Below, one piece after another: positions 24,401-36,400 of a stretch of 64,000 nucleotides of DNA. Every line of letters begins with the position of its first letter. Position 1 is the stretch's first letter. This stretch comes from Struthio camelus (Eukaryota; Chordata; Aves; Struthioniformes; Struthionidae): positions 82,882,963-82,946,962 of the forward strand of contig NC_090982.1 of assembly GCF_040807025.1 (NCBI RefSeq), given 5' to 3'. Made by a program: the position numbers and the translations under genes. Below the pieces are notes generated by a model. That model saw only the letters and a list, made by a program, of their open reading frames with translations. It was not told the DNA's origin and searched no databases.

Positions 24401-27400
24401 AATTTTAACCATATTTGACAAAAGGGTAGATCAAATTAATCAAAACAGGTGGGCAGAGAGAAGAGAGAAAACCTGCCAATATTCCAGCTAAGGTTAAAGC
24501 TACAATGTCAGTTTTGATATTCATAGACACCAGGGAATGCACACAAGGAAAAACCGTAAAACTGATTTATATGTGAGAAATTTTCAATTCCTGATTCCGT
24601 TTTCTTAATAGAAGAAATTAAGAAATTAATTACCAACACCAAATAACATCAGACTGTAAAACTACAGGGCAGCAAGACTGCTTAGATCTGATCCTTCCTC
24701 ACAGAATAGCTGTTTGCTTCATTTGGTGTGGGTTTTGTTTTCTTAGAGGATCAAGACATTATTTTTCTGTATGACAAAATGTAGATACGCAAAGCAAATT
24801 AAGGTCAAGAAGGACACAAAACAAAGGAGTTAAAGGCAAATTTTATACTAATAAATTAAGCATGCCTGGGAATGCTCCAGGATATAGAAGTCAGTTGGAA
24901 TAGAATATCCCATGTCTATGCTAAGAAATTGCTTTAGCTTTAAAAATAGGAAGGCTGCACGCTAATTGTTTACAGGGAATGGCCCTTGAACTATTCTAAC
25001 TGCCAAATTATGCCCAGGAATTTTATAGGGAAAGTGCTGGTTGGAATAGGCCAAACTAATTTTGGTCAATGTTCTATCAATTTAGTAAAAGAACAAAAAG
25101 AAATCGTATTCCATGGCCTAGGAATGTTTCCTCGCTCCTCTCAATTTACTATTATAGGCACTGCCACGTTAAATTACAATATTTTTAAGGTAATCTAACA
25201 TTTATCAGTCAAAATTAGTTTGCAATTGAAATTTTCTTGCTTTTGGCTAAGTGTTTTTGTAAAATTTTATGAAAAAGAGCAAAACAGGAAGCAGGAAAAA
25301 AAAAAGTAGGTGCTGGGAAATGAAGAAAGATTTTGAAGTTCCCACTACCACCACAATTGTAATTCTGTTCCCTTTCGCTCCTGTGAAGCCTGCTTTTGCT
25401 GACTGGACAAAATTACCACCACGGACCCTGGCTAGACACATTCAGGATGTAGACGGGGTGTGAACAAAGTCTGCTTGCCCCACTGAAAAAAATATGCAAA
25501 CCAGGGACCCTGGCACGCTCTCGACAGTCCCATCAATCTAGTGCTCTAGATGAGGATATGCTGTAAGAGTGGTCTTAGCAATGCTGTTGCAATCATTGGG
25601 TAGTAATAGTTCAAAGCATTCCCAAAGGCGGTGTAAAGTGAGCCAGGATTGTACAGAAGTAATATTTGACTCAGCTTTATTATGTGATGTCTTAGACACA
25701 GATCCCCTGCTGGCATTTAATCAAGGTTATTGAACATTTTGGAACCAACAAAATGAAGCTGAAATTTGGAAGTCCTAAGAGATCTGATCCCCTATAATTA
25801 TTTGTATCACCATTGAAGAGAATAAAATATGTATTAAGGTGTTTTTGGGTTATAGCATCTTGGTGTGCTTGGATGAGGTGATGAGAAAGCTGAATTTTCT
25901 CTGCATTTTTCGATTTATTGTTAATTACTATGATGTTTTGCTCTAATAAATTGTATTCACGCTCAGAATTTTCAAATGGATGCCAATTTTCTATAATAAT
26001 TTATCAGAAAATGTGCAGAACTGCTGCATGGAGCAAAATGATAAAACTATTTAGAAAAGATTTATTGCGCTGCTCGTGTTGTAGCATCTATGACTTAAGA
26101 TCATTAGTATTTTGCCTTCCTATTCCCAGATCTGATAATACATGAGGGCAGATTTAGCAGTGGATATTAAACAGCTAAGGATTATAAACCACATATATCA
26201 TCTGTGAAAGGCTATTTTCAATGAAAAAAAAAAACAAAAAAAAAAACAATGCTGAAAAATCAGCTCCTTTCCCCCCTTGTACATTCTCACATATAGGTGC
26301 TCAGCATGACATGGATGCACAGGCAGGCAGAGACACATACGGACACACACCTGAACCCCATCATACAAAGAGCCATACTAAAGCGATTACGTAGCCATCT
26401 GCTATGGCTGGAGACAGTGTTTCTAAAGAGGGTTCAATTTTTTTTTCCCCTTCATAACGATGGATATAGAAATGTAACAATCACATGAAAAAGTTAAGGA
26501 AAGAATGATAATAATGCTGGTGATAGCGTTACGTGACACATCTGTACTGTTTTGCCTCACATTGCAGAGGGATGAGAAAACATCCCAAGACCCCTGCAAA
26601 TCTTTCTCCTGCATTACATTTCCTGTGCTTAGCATAACCCTCAGTCAGGCAACCTGAGATTTTTACAATGAATTTTTCTACTCCCTCAGAGCTGTTGTCT
26701 CCCTCACCCAGTGTCCCATTTCCACTTGTGGCCCTGCTACTTCAAAGACAAATGGAAGATAAATAGATAATAACTTCAAAATATAGCAACTTAAAGGTGA
26801 GCTTTGTAAGGTGTAGTTATATAAAGCACTTGCCTTGATTCTTTTCATACTGATATCAATGGCAAATCACCTATTTCTTGCTGCAAAAGCAGAGTTAAAC
26901 CAAATGCCACTTATCAAACCTTTAAAAATGGGAGCACAAAATATTTAGCCAATCTAATCTACTACCAAGTGTTTGGTTTAGCAAGTTGGAAGTATACTAA
27001 TGAAATTATTGTCATTTGGGAAACAGCCCATTCTCTGGAAACTTGCCTGGTTGATTTGATCTGAATCCAACACAACTTGATTTTTTTTTTTTTTAAACCT
27101 GAACTATATAATAATGCAAATACGTTAACCAGCACTATCTTCATAAAAACCTGCTGCAATGTTAAGATATTCCAGGCTGTCCAAGAATTTTTATTTTGAA
27201 GTGTAGGAAAAACAATCATTTTTGGCCCTTTTACCTGAAATTATCATAGAAATGAAAGTCCCAGTTTCTCAATTGAGGGAAGAAGTATAGCTTTTGTGCC
27301 GAGCAAGATTTAATTCTTTGTATTATGTCGTCTTCTCTCTCACCATATGTTTAGAATATCACAAAAACCAGAATCACCTTGGCAACGTTATTTTTACTGT

Positions 27401-30400
27401 TCCAGTGAGATAATGGTTTTATGTAACTGTTGGTACTGGTCAGCCTCTTAATGGCCGCAGAGACCTAATAAAAACGAAGCAAATTTTTATAGCAAACAGC
27501 AGCATACTTATGAGGAACTACTAATCTTCATCTGCAGATCTAATTGTTTATCCTGTTTTGTTTAGAAGGATACTCATCTAGATAATGCATTTTGAAACTG
27601 TGACAGAAACCATGTGATAGAAACAAAACACTGCAAATCAAGACATGAGAAATAGAGGGCAAAAATACCCCACTTCTAACATGAAATTGAGGGAACATGC
27701 ATGCATCTGAATTCATGCACCAAAAATTCCTGCCCAACTTCTTAGTCGCCTGAGAGGCTAAAAACATCTGATTTGTAGTAATGTTCATAGCTTCGTTAAT
27801 TAACGTGCCCAGACTTCTAAATGTCAGAGGCCATTTCAGATGCACAAATTTGGGTCTATGGATGGAAGAACTCTCTGTCGTCCAGCTTGGGAATCCTGAA
27901 TTCATTTCTGCCGTATGGTACTGTTTCCACAGAAGAGGTGGAGAGTGCTTGTTTTCTGGCTAGCCAGTTACACAGAGAAGTAAGAAAATGCTTTTGAAGT
28001 CTGCGGGCTGACAGGAGCCCAGAACTGAGGTTGATAGGCCACTATTTGGACTAATTTTAGTATGCACTAATTGTTTAGAGTATTGAGTAAAGAATGATCT
28101 TCACCTAGTACCTTAATCTGATTTTCTGGCCACTTTTAAAGAGAAAATAAACTCTTCTAGGTAGCTAAGTTCAGAGGAATGCATCAGTCTAAGAGAGGTG
28201 TCTAACTCAAATTTTTAGGTAGTACCAGATTGCGAAATAAGCAGGATCTCATCCATTGCCCTTGAACAGGGATTTATGTTGGCTAACACAATTATTTATC
28301 AGTGCTGGATTGTAAATACTATTGGTCATCTCTCGACACTCCTTACACTTTGCATAAGGAATTTAGAAACCCTCTCTGGGTATCCTGTTTAGGAGAGTAG
28401 GAGTAAAAGCTTGTCACGTGAGGTCTGATTTCTTCTAAATAATGCCTTCAACCTGCGGTTATATGTACTCTTTTTGTTATTGTTTTATTATTTTATTTTT
28501 TCTTAGATAGTTGCTATTTTTCCCACATCAAGAAAACTCAAGAGTAGACATTTTATACTCTAGCCTCTTTTATGGATTCATCTCCTTTGTTCTCTTTAGC
28601 TTTCTTCCTTGATTTCTATAAATGGACACTGGGAAATAATATGTAATTGAGTCTAACAAGGTAATCCTTTTGCTAAAAGTTCACATAGGTCTTCTTACTC
28701 TTGTTATTCCTTGATTAGTTTTCTTTCCTGTCTCTTCTCTCCTTCCCTGGCTGCTTACATTTTCAAGACTGTGATAAAATTTACCGTACATCCACACATC
28801 CTGAACACGTCACATACAGTGAAACAAAGTCAGCGTGCGTACAACCTGCTAAGCAACAACTGCCACAGCACTACAAGACTCACATAGAGTTCATGCTTGA
28901 TCAATTAACAATGTTGAGGACTTATCCGACATGGGTGTGCGTTTGCATGTGTGCTTTTTTCTAAGAAGTTATTCATTTCCATCACCTCTTAGTACTTGTA
29001 TAAATTGTGTGCCTATGCATGCATTCCTTTTATTTTTTTTTTAACTAGAATGCATGAGTTAGTCACAGTAGAAAGTTACTGGAAGAAAGAATTGCAATAT
29101 ATTTTCTATAACAAATTTCCTTTTTGTGATAAAACTAAAATATTTTATAAAATGGTATTACATTTGGTTGTAAAATTTAAATTAAAAGCCATATTGTAAT
29201 TTAGGTTGTCATATTCATTAGCAAAACTACAGATGCCATCAAGTAATACAGAAATATATCAATGTGCATTTGGGGAAAAAAAAAAAAAAAAAGAAATTAT
29301 CATCTGCTGTAAGTAAGAGGCTCCTAAAGACATTTTCATGCAGTAACAAAGAGAATTTCTATGTATATTCTCTTTCTCATAGCATTTCACAAAATATCTT
29401 GAGCTCTTAGAAAGCAGATAGCGGGATATATGGGCCTTCAGCTGATCCAGTAGAGAAGTGCATCTGTCTTTCTGCAAATGGCAAGAGTTCCCAGGAATTT
29501 TAGGTTATCGTTCTCACTATAACTAACTCCACTCATCTTGTCAAAAAATTTAAGAGAAAGATTTCATTACTGCTCGATCCATTTGACTGTACGCACACCT
29601 CGTAAAAGACTGTTTTGAACAGAAGCTATGAGTTGAAAAGCAAGCAAACAGACAAACAAAACACATTTTGACCCTCTCCAGCTTTGTCACTTCCTTTTTC
29701 ATTCAATGTATGAAGTTGAAAATGTGCCTATTACAATGGAAGATCCATTATAAACTCAGTGAGTTACGCTTCAGATATAATGGTTGAAGGATAGGGTGCG
29801 ATAATAGCTGTGCTGTCGTCCTAGATAATTCATAAAAATGTAGGATATATAATATCACCAAAGGGGGGGAAAAAAAAAGCTTCATAATTAGCTTCCACAC
29901 TTCTCTTGCATTTCAGATTGTCATTTTACTATATTTTAAGCCAAATTTCTAGCAACCCTAATTAGAGCAGATAATTATTTGTAGGAAAAAAGTACAATTT
30001 CTTCCTCTCCGTTAACGTTTAAAGAACATTTGCCAAGCAGGGAGTTACTTAGGCAGGCTGTGTTTCTAAGACAGTTGGAGGCAATCAAGTTAAAACTGCC
30101 TTAGGCCTGCCCTCCTCCTTGTCCTGCCAGATTCTGGGTGTTAAACAGGCAGAAAATTCATCATTTGGCTGCTGCTGTTTTGCTGCGCGACATTTCTGCT
30201 CCACGGGCTTAGCTGTTGCGGTTCACCAAGAGGGTCACTGAGTATTAGTTCTGGCATAAAGCAGGAGGCAGTGCCATTACCGCCAGTCCTACTTGGTCGT
30301 GTGGGAACATGGGGAATGTGACTGCCATAAAGAAAGACTGACAGAACAAAGCCCTTATTAATTTGTAGGCAGGTTCTTCTGTTTCCTGGCAATCATCTCA

Positions 30401-30404
30401 GATT

Positions 30405-30478
30405 AAAAAAAAAAAAAAAAAAAAAAAAAAGAAAGAAAAGGGAAAGAGAAACAAGGGAAAGTGAAAGGAAAAAAAGGG
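30405..30478 (+). repeat. A26 followed by purine-only tract
   Basis: A run of 26 A (30405-30430) continues as a nearly pure A/G tract to about 30478 (gaaagaaaag, ggaaagagaa and so on). Such tracts are common polymorphic low-complexity DNA. The preceding 300 bases are relatively GC-rich but show no processed-gene structure. Confidence 0.85.
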
Positions 30479-31067
30479 TTTGCTTCAAAACTTTTAAGTT
30501 CTGATGATTTTTTTTTTAAGTTTGCCATAAAAACTCCTCTCAAAGAAACAAGAAAACAATTCTTCAGCGTTTACTAGGTAAAACTTGGACTGAAAACAAG
30601 CAAAGCACAAAACCCATGCCTTTTAATAGTCATAATCATTATTTACTGTCAAGGAGTTACAGATGTACAGTTATTGCATTCATTTTATATTTAAGGAAGC
30701 TGAAATGTATGTAATTTGTATATATAATTATTTCTGCTCTCAAATTCCTGTACTACAGCTATCCCAAATAATGCAAACTGCAGCTATGTTTAAACAGAGG
30801 AAAGCCTCAGTGAATATGGTACAGCCAGGGAAAGCCTCCAGGAAAAGAAAGTACTGCTCTTAAAAAGCAATTAAGAAACCCTCTCTTCACTCACCAAGGA
30901 TTCCTTAGTTGAAGTGGTTCTCAAGCCACCAAGAACTGATTAAAGCTGAATATGACAGGTTAATTCCTATTTTGCCAAAGAATTCTAGAATTTTTTTAAA
31001 AAAAATCTTTTTACTGTGTTCTGACATCTTCGTGTAACATATGTGTTCAGTGGCTTTGTGTTTTAGG

Positions 31068-31068
31068 T

Positions 31069-31100
<32 letters not shown>

Positions 31101-31101
31101 T
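31068..31101 (+). repeat. (TTTTG)n microsatellite
   Basis: About five units of TTTTG flanked by extra T residues. Confidence 0.9.
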
Positions 31102-31467
31102 CCAGGAGCAGTATAGAGCATCCTTACCAAAATGACTTGAGAGGAATTCCCATTAAGGTGACCTTATTGGGCTGTGGGCTTGTCCTCTCCGAAAAGTGAT
31201 CAATCCAATGAATTTCCTGATAATTTTGTAACTGACCTTGAAAAAGCACTAGAAAATAAGTTTTAGGGAAGGTTTTGGAAACCTGCCTATGGTGTGGATT
31301 ATATGACCTGAACAGGTAATGCTTCATTCTCAATTGCTACGTAACTGGAAAAAAGCATGGAAAGTTACCCAGGGCTGATATGGAACAGGACAAGCTTCTT
31401 TAAAGTTCAAACTCCACTCAAGTAAATAAGTAAGTGTTTTAAACATAAGCATTTTTCTCTGTTGCAG

Positions 31468-31496
31468 TTTGTTGTTGTTGTTGCTGTTGTTGTTTT
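31468..31496 (+). repeat. (GTT)n microsatellite
   Basis: Trinucleotide GTT/TTG repeats with a single C interruption (ttgttgctgttg). Confidence 0.9.
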
Positions 31497-33268
31497 AAAG
31501 AGCTTGCCCAGTGAATTGGTTCTTTTAGGCTGAGTAGCACTCATTTTCACCGTAAACCCAAAGGTTGCTCATATTTCTTTCTCATGGCCCATAGAAGCTG
31601 AACTTTTATCACATCTCAGAACAGCTGCCACAATTCTCTGGAACTTGTTTTTATATTTACAAGGCAACAAAACACACATAAACATCTCTGACATAGTCTA
31701 GTGTCTTGAAAACATGCCAGTAACAATCTTATTGGCTGCAATGGTCCTTCTCTACTTTTTTGTATCGCACATGCTGCTCGGAATTGTTTCAGGCAGCTGT
31801 CAAGTCAAATGTGGAATAGTTTAGCTTCCCTTATGGCCGGAAATTGCAGATTTTTCATTAGTGATTACTTCAGAGGGTGATACAGGCCTTATTTCGTGTT
31901 GCAGAAAGGCATGAAAGGCAATGTGTCCCAGAGTCTTTATAGCAGAATTTGGGGGTATAAAGTTTAACTGCAGCTGAGAAGAATTTTTCATACAAAATTA
32001 GCAGTCATCCTAAGATAGTACTTGTCTTAAGGCACCACATTTTCACTACAAAACAGCAGGGTGTTGGAAGTTCTGCTTTTGCATACTCCCACAAGAATCA
32101 GTAACTTGACTCGATCAAACACCAGCATACTGTAATAGCAGTTGAAGCATGCCATATTTGCTACTTTCCAAAATAGGTCCAGCAGATACAGACCAAGATC
32201 TAGGGTAGTTTGCATTCACAGCATAGGAAGCCTACACCAAAATTTCCCAGAAATCCCTTCACAGTGCTCTGAGGATACCTAACATGCAGTGGGTACTACA
32301 TGCAGTTGCAGGAGGTTGTGGCTATGCCTGTAGCAGTAAACTAAAGAGGACTAGGACATCCAAGCTTGGTGCAGAGCTACCTAGACAGTGGTATGCTTAT
32401 GAGCACATATAGGGAGGTGTGTATATATATGAACATATTTGTAAAATGTATGGATCTAATATATCTCAGAATACTGAAGGTGGTACCTGGCTCCGTTTTC
32501 ATTCAGGTCAAGCATGACTTGCCACACGCAATACCTTGGCACAGGCCAGGAATCATCCCCAGTAGGTAGTTTGCAGTGAGACATCTTTTTTATGGAGGGG
32601 TGGGTGAAAGGTAAGTTTTATGGCTGTCAGTCGTGTTGTGACGTTTCTCCCTGAGGACGAGGAATGTCTCTTGAGTGGTTACTCTCTAATAGTGCACCTC
32701 ACTGGCACAGCACTTTTTATGACAGGCACCGATGTGGATTTGCAGTCCTGGCTCAGTCTGAGGTGTTCAAGCCACAATATCAACAACCCCTTAAGAGCCC
32801 CTTAAGCCCTGAGCAGATGAGTGGGATAAGTGTGTCTCTCACAACAGACTCTTTCTCTTTGGTCTTTAATACTGGTGAGCTCCCAGCCAGTGAATCCCAT
32901 TCTTAGATACTTTCCTCTTCATATTCAGTGCATAGGACATTTATGTGTAAACTCTAAGCTGTGAATTTATCCTGAATCAGATCGCTAACTCTTCAGGGCA
33001 CCCAGGTTCAACAGAGTCCGTTAAATCCCTTTCTGAATCTGGACCTGTGTAACTACGTAACACAAATTCAGTGGCAGTCAGTGGAACAGCTGTATACTGC
33101 CGTCTTCCAGAATGACAGAACATCTGAGGAGAAAATGGCATTTACAGGAATAGTCAAATTTTCATTTTGCTTTTCCAATTGAAACAAATAGGCCTTCTTT
33201 TAAAATTATGTTTTGTTTCCCAGATACACATGAATAGCTAACACCTCTTTCAAAGGAAAAAATCTTAC

Positions 33269-33430
33269 CTCCTTCAAATATGCAATTGTTCAGCCAAAAC
33301 TGAAGAAACTTGCCCTGGATACGCAATTCAAAAAACCCACCAATTCTGAAACAAGGGGCATGGTTAGGTTGCCCAAGGAACTCCAGTGACATTTGAGATG
33401 ACTCAGGGCTTCTTGCAGGGCTTCCAGCTG
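33269..33430 (-). other. Exon-like segment of unknown gene, 162 or 77 bases
   Basis: Read on the minus strand, a strong acceptor (tgcccttcttcaacag, then CAGCTGG) precedes the segment and a GTAAGA donor follows it at 33268-33263. A second good acceptor inside (gccccttgtttcag) would give a 77-base version, 33269-33345. One frame is open through both and ends with IGGFFELRIQGKFLQFWLNN followed by CIFEG. Another frame begins QLEALQEALSHLK, which looks coiled-coil-like, and stops 46 codons in. I recognise neither peptide. It lies on the same strand as RIT2, about 9.5 kb beyond the RIT2 stop codon, so it could belong to a downstream transcript or a read-through isoform, or be chance. Confidence 0.2.
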
Positions 33431-36400
33431 CTGTTGAAGAAGGGCAAGGGAGCTTATTATTGTGCCATATGTATAACATGTAGATGCTGTGAACGCCTTA
33501 AGATCTCTCAGATGGCAAAAAAGCCTATTTTTAGGCAGTGGAATCAAGCTAACAGTCTGAACACTGCTTTCTATAAATATTGCCCAAAGAAAGGCGGCGA
33601 ACTAGCTTTAATGACACTGATAAAATACTCTTTCTATCAATGGAGAAGAGAAAGAGAATCGTTCCTGTTCCTCCAGGTTTCTGAAGAAGGTCTTATGCAG
33701 CATAGCCTGGAGTTATCTGCTTACCTGAAACAGCAGTCAGGCGAACTTCTGACTCTGGAAGTTTCTGATGACTGGTGTCTGAGAGAACGTATATACTCAT
33801 AATACGTTTTAACCCTCTTTTCTAGGATTCTGCCTTGGCCTCAGTTGTAAGCAGGATATTTGACTGGCCACAGTATGGCAGATGGTATGCTCTTCTATAT
33901 TGCAAATCTCTAATTAAAATGAAGCAATGCAAAATATATCAAGCAAGACTCTGCCAGGAGTGTTTCCTTCTGCAACCCAGTGTACAAGCTAGTCATGTTA
34001 CCTAAGTCATTATAAGCGATTACACTGAGAAATGTAACAAAAAAAAAAAAAACAAAAAAAAAACACCACAAAGAGCAAACTGTGAATTGAATAGAATCAA
34101 GTAAATTCTGATCCCTTTCAACTTATAATTTTCTAAAAATAAATACAATTTTTTTCTGGGTAAATAATACTTATACTCCTTTCAAATCCAGCCAACTTTT
34201 TGTAGTCAGCAGCAAAGCAACCCCCAGAAGAAATGTGAAAGCTGGAGAGAGAAATGATCTATTAAGCCAGGATATTTCTTAGTAGGACATGAAAAAGTGC
34301 TTTATCTTGTCTAAATATAGATGACCTAAATGTGTAAAGGCCTTTACCAGTTCCCTTGGAAGTCTTCGCTGCCATCAAATATGTCTCACCAACTGGAAGT
34401 CAGCCAAATATTGAACCTGTATTTACTTCTGATTTCTTTCCGTTATTACTGATTAACGTGTCTCCCCAAAGCCTTCCTAGCAGTCTTCTCTTTCTCTCTT
34501 TCTTTATGTGGCCTACTTTTATTACACAGATTAGGAATTTCTGACTAATACAAGTCACATATAAGCGCTTCACCAAGTGCTGATAGCCTGCTTATATTTA
34601 CTGCAAGTTATTATAAGCCTAAGCACCAACCCTTGTACAAATTTAGTGCTTCCTTTATGTAAATAGAGCCACATACAAGTTATACATCTAATTTAAGATA
34701 ATTTTCTTAGCCTTTTCTATCATTATTGTAGTGATAATGAGAGTATTCTGGTGTATTTGTTTAGGAAAACAGTAACTGAGTGTTGCCAAGTGAATGAGGC
34801 AAACAGAAAAGATAAAATGTAGGTGTTAGCTGTAATGCCACCAAGAATATGGTCCCTCTTTATTTTTTCCCCAATGGCACAAAGGTGTAGACAAGAAAAA
34901 TGCTTTTGTTTTTTTCGCTCTAGTTTTCCTTCAGGTACAGGCTATGAGGTAGATGGGGACAAATGAAATTCTGGGGCTTGAAAACAATGTGTGTGTGCCT
35001 GATTATGAGTGTCTTTGAGATTACCTAGTATATATGTATTTTCTAACAACAAAACAGTCAGATAGTGCCTGCCCTGCTTTATAAGATGAAAAGAATTTGT
35101 ATAACTCCAGAAATGTAAAAAGTATTTTATTTAACTCCATCATTTTGACATTTTTTTGCAGTAAAAAAACTGTCCTGCTGTTTGATCAGCACAGCCGAGG
35201 AATGGTTTAGGAAGCTACGTCTGCCTCTCAGATGTATTTTCAAGAAATGATTGTGAGAGCGCTGCTGCTCACATCCATCCCTGGGAGGGAAGGCCTAAAG
35301 GCAAACTGCAGATTATAACCTGTCTCCTAGGGATGGATGAAACAGGGGAACTCTTCATCTAGGCTCCATTTCTGTTAGCTTCTGCCTCTGAAGTCAGACA
35401 CACTGCTGGCCATGGGCCCAAGAGCAGGTTTGCTAAGGCAGAGTACGCAGCTTAACACCCCGTATCAACATAACTTTATTGGTGACGCGTACGGCAATGA
35501 ATGAGTGTTGGGCTGCAGCTTCTGTATGGTATCTGGAAGATGTTGCTCAAGGAGGACAGTTTGCATGCTGAAGCTCATCACAGACGTTTGTGTATCAGTG
35601 AAACCGTTGACACCAGTATACTTCCTTAGTATACTGAGAGATTTTAACAGTGGACTTCAGACCTATTCTTGATTTAGAAAATCTGATGTGAGGTGGACAG
35701 TCTGCAAACTGGCCAGAATGGCTTACCCATTAAAAATGAAGACCCTTTTGCATCACACTGTGTCTTTTCCTTTCCTGTCTATTCGAATCACAGTGAATGC
35801 TGATCAGGATTTTTATCAGTCCATGGCAAATGGATTGAAAAGTCTCTATCAGGTGAAAGAACTGATGTGGTACCGACTGTTCTCAAATTTCTCAGCAATC
35901 CCTGGATGTCTATCCTGGTTCAGAGGTTTTATCACAGCAATATTTTACAGCTTCTATAACTTACGTATTTCTGAAGTTTATTGTTGGCAGGTATAGCATA
36001 TTCTCCTGGGCTTTGTGGTTTCATCTATTTTTCTTCTCATCTTTCATCCACATCTGATAATCAACTCCACACAGGTCGAAGAACTCTTCAAAGCACTCCT
36101 TTGAACATCTGCCTCCTTAAAGGCATCCCTGTTGTATTCTCTGATAACTTGGATCTCATCCAGTTTTGCTAGATAAAGACTTAGGAGTATTTGGTGAACA
36201 CCTCAATAGCTAAACAGGAGAGCAAAAACAGGTTCCTACATTTTTCATTAGCATCTGGTCTGAGAACAGTAGGAGGGGAAGAGCCAGCAGGAAATGTTCT
36301 GTATGCACTGGTTGCAAACTGGTAGTTGCTCTCCCCGATGAAGCTACATATTTGAAGTACCATTTAAGATTTTCAGCAGGGAGCTATCATTCCATCATTT

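Larger units (their letters stand above)
18153..33268. other. Long intergenic stretch, no gene recognised
   Basis: About 15 kb of AT-rich DNA without a recognised coding exon. It contains a MIR-like relic (19640-19725), a G-rich tract (21361-21400), a possible old SINE tail (23640-23700), A-rich runs at 26224-26247 and 29276-29293, and purine and T-rich microsatellites listed separately. Open frames such as 19712-20065 (+), 27540-27905 (-) and 30141-30392 (-) have no domain signature and no convincing splice sites at both ends. Confidence 0.5.

Noticed and set aside
33386..33802. 138-codon + strand open frame
   Set aside because: No domain, no supporting splice or start context, and partly antisense to the exon-like minus-strand segment.
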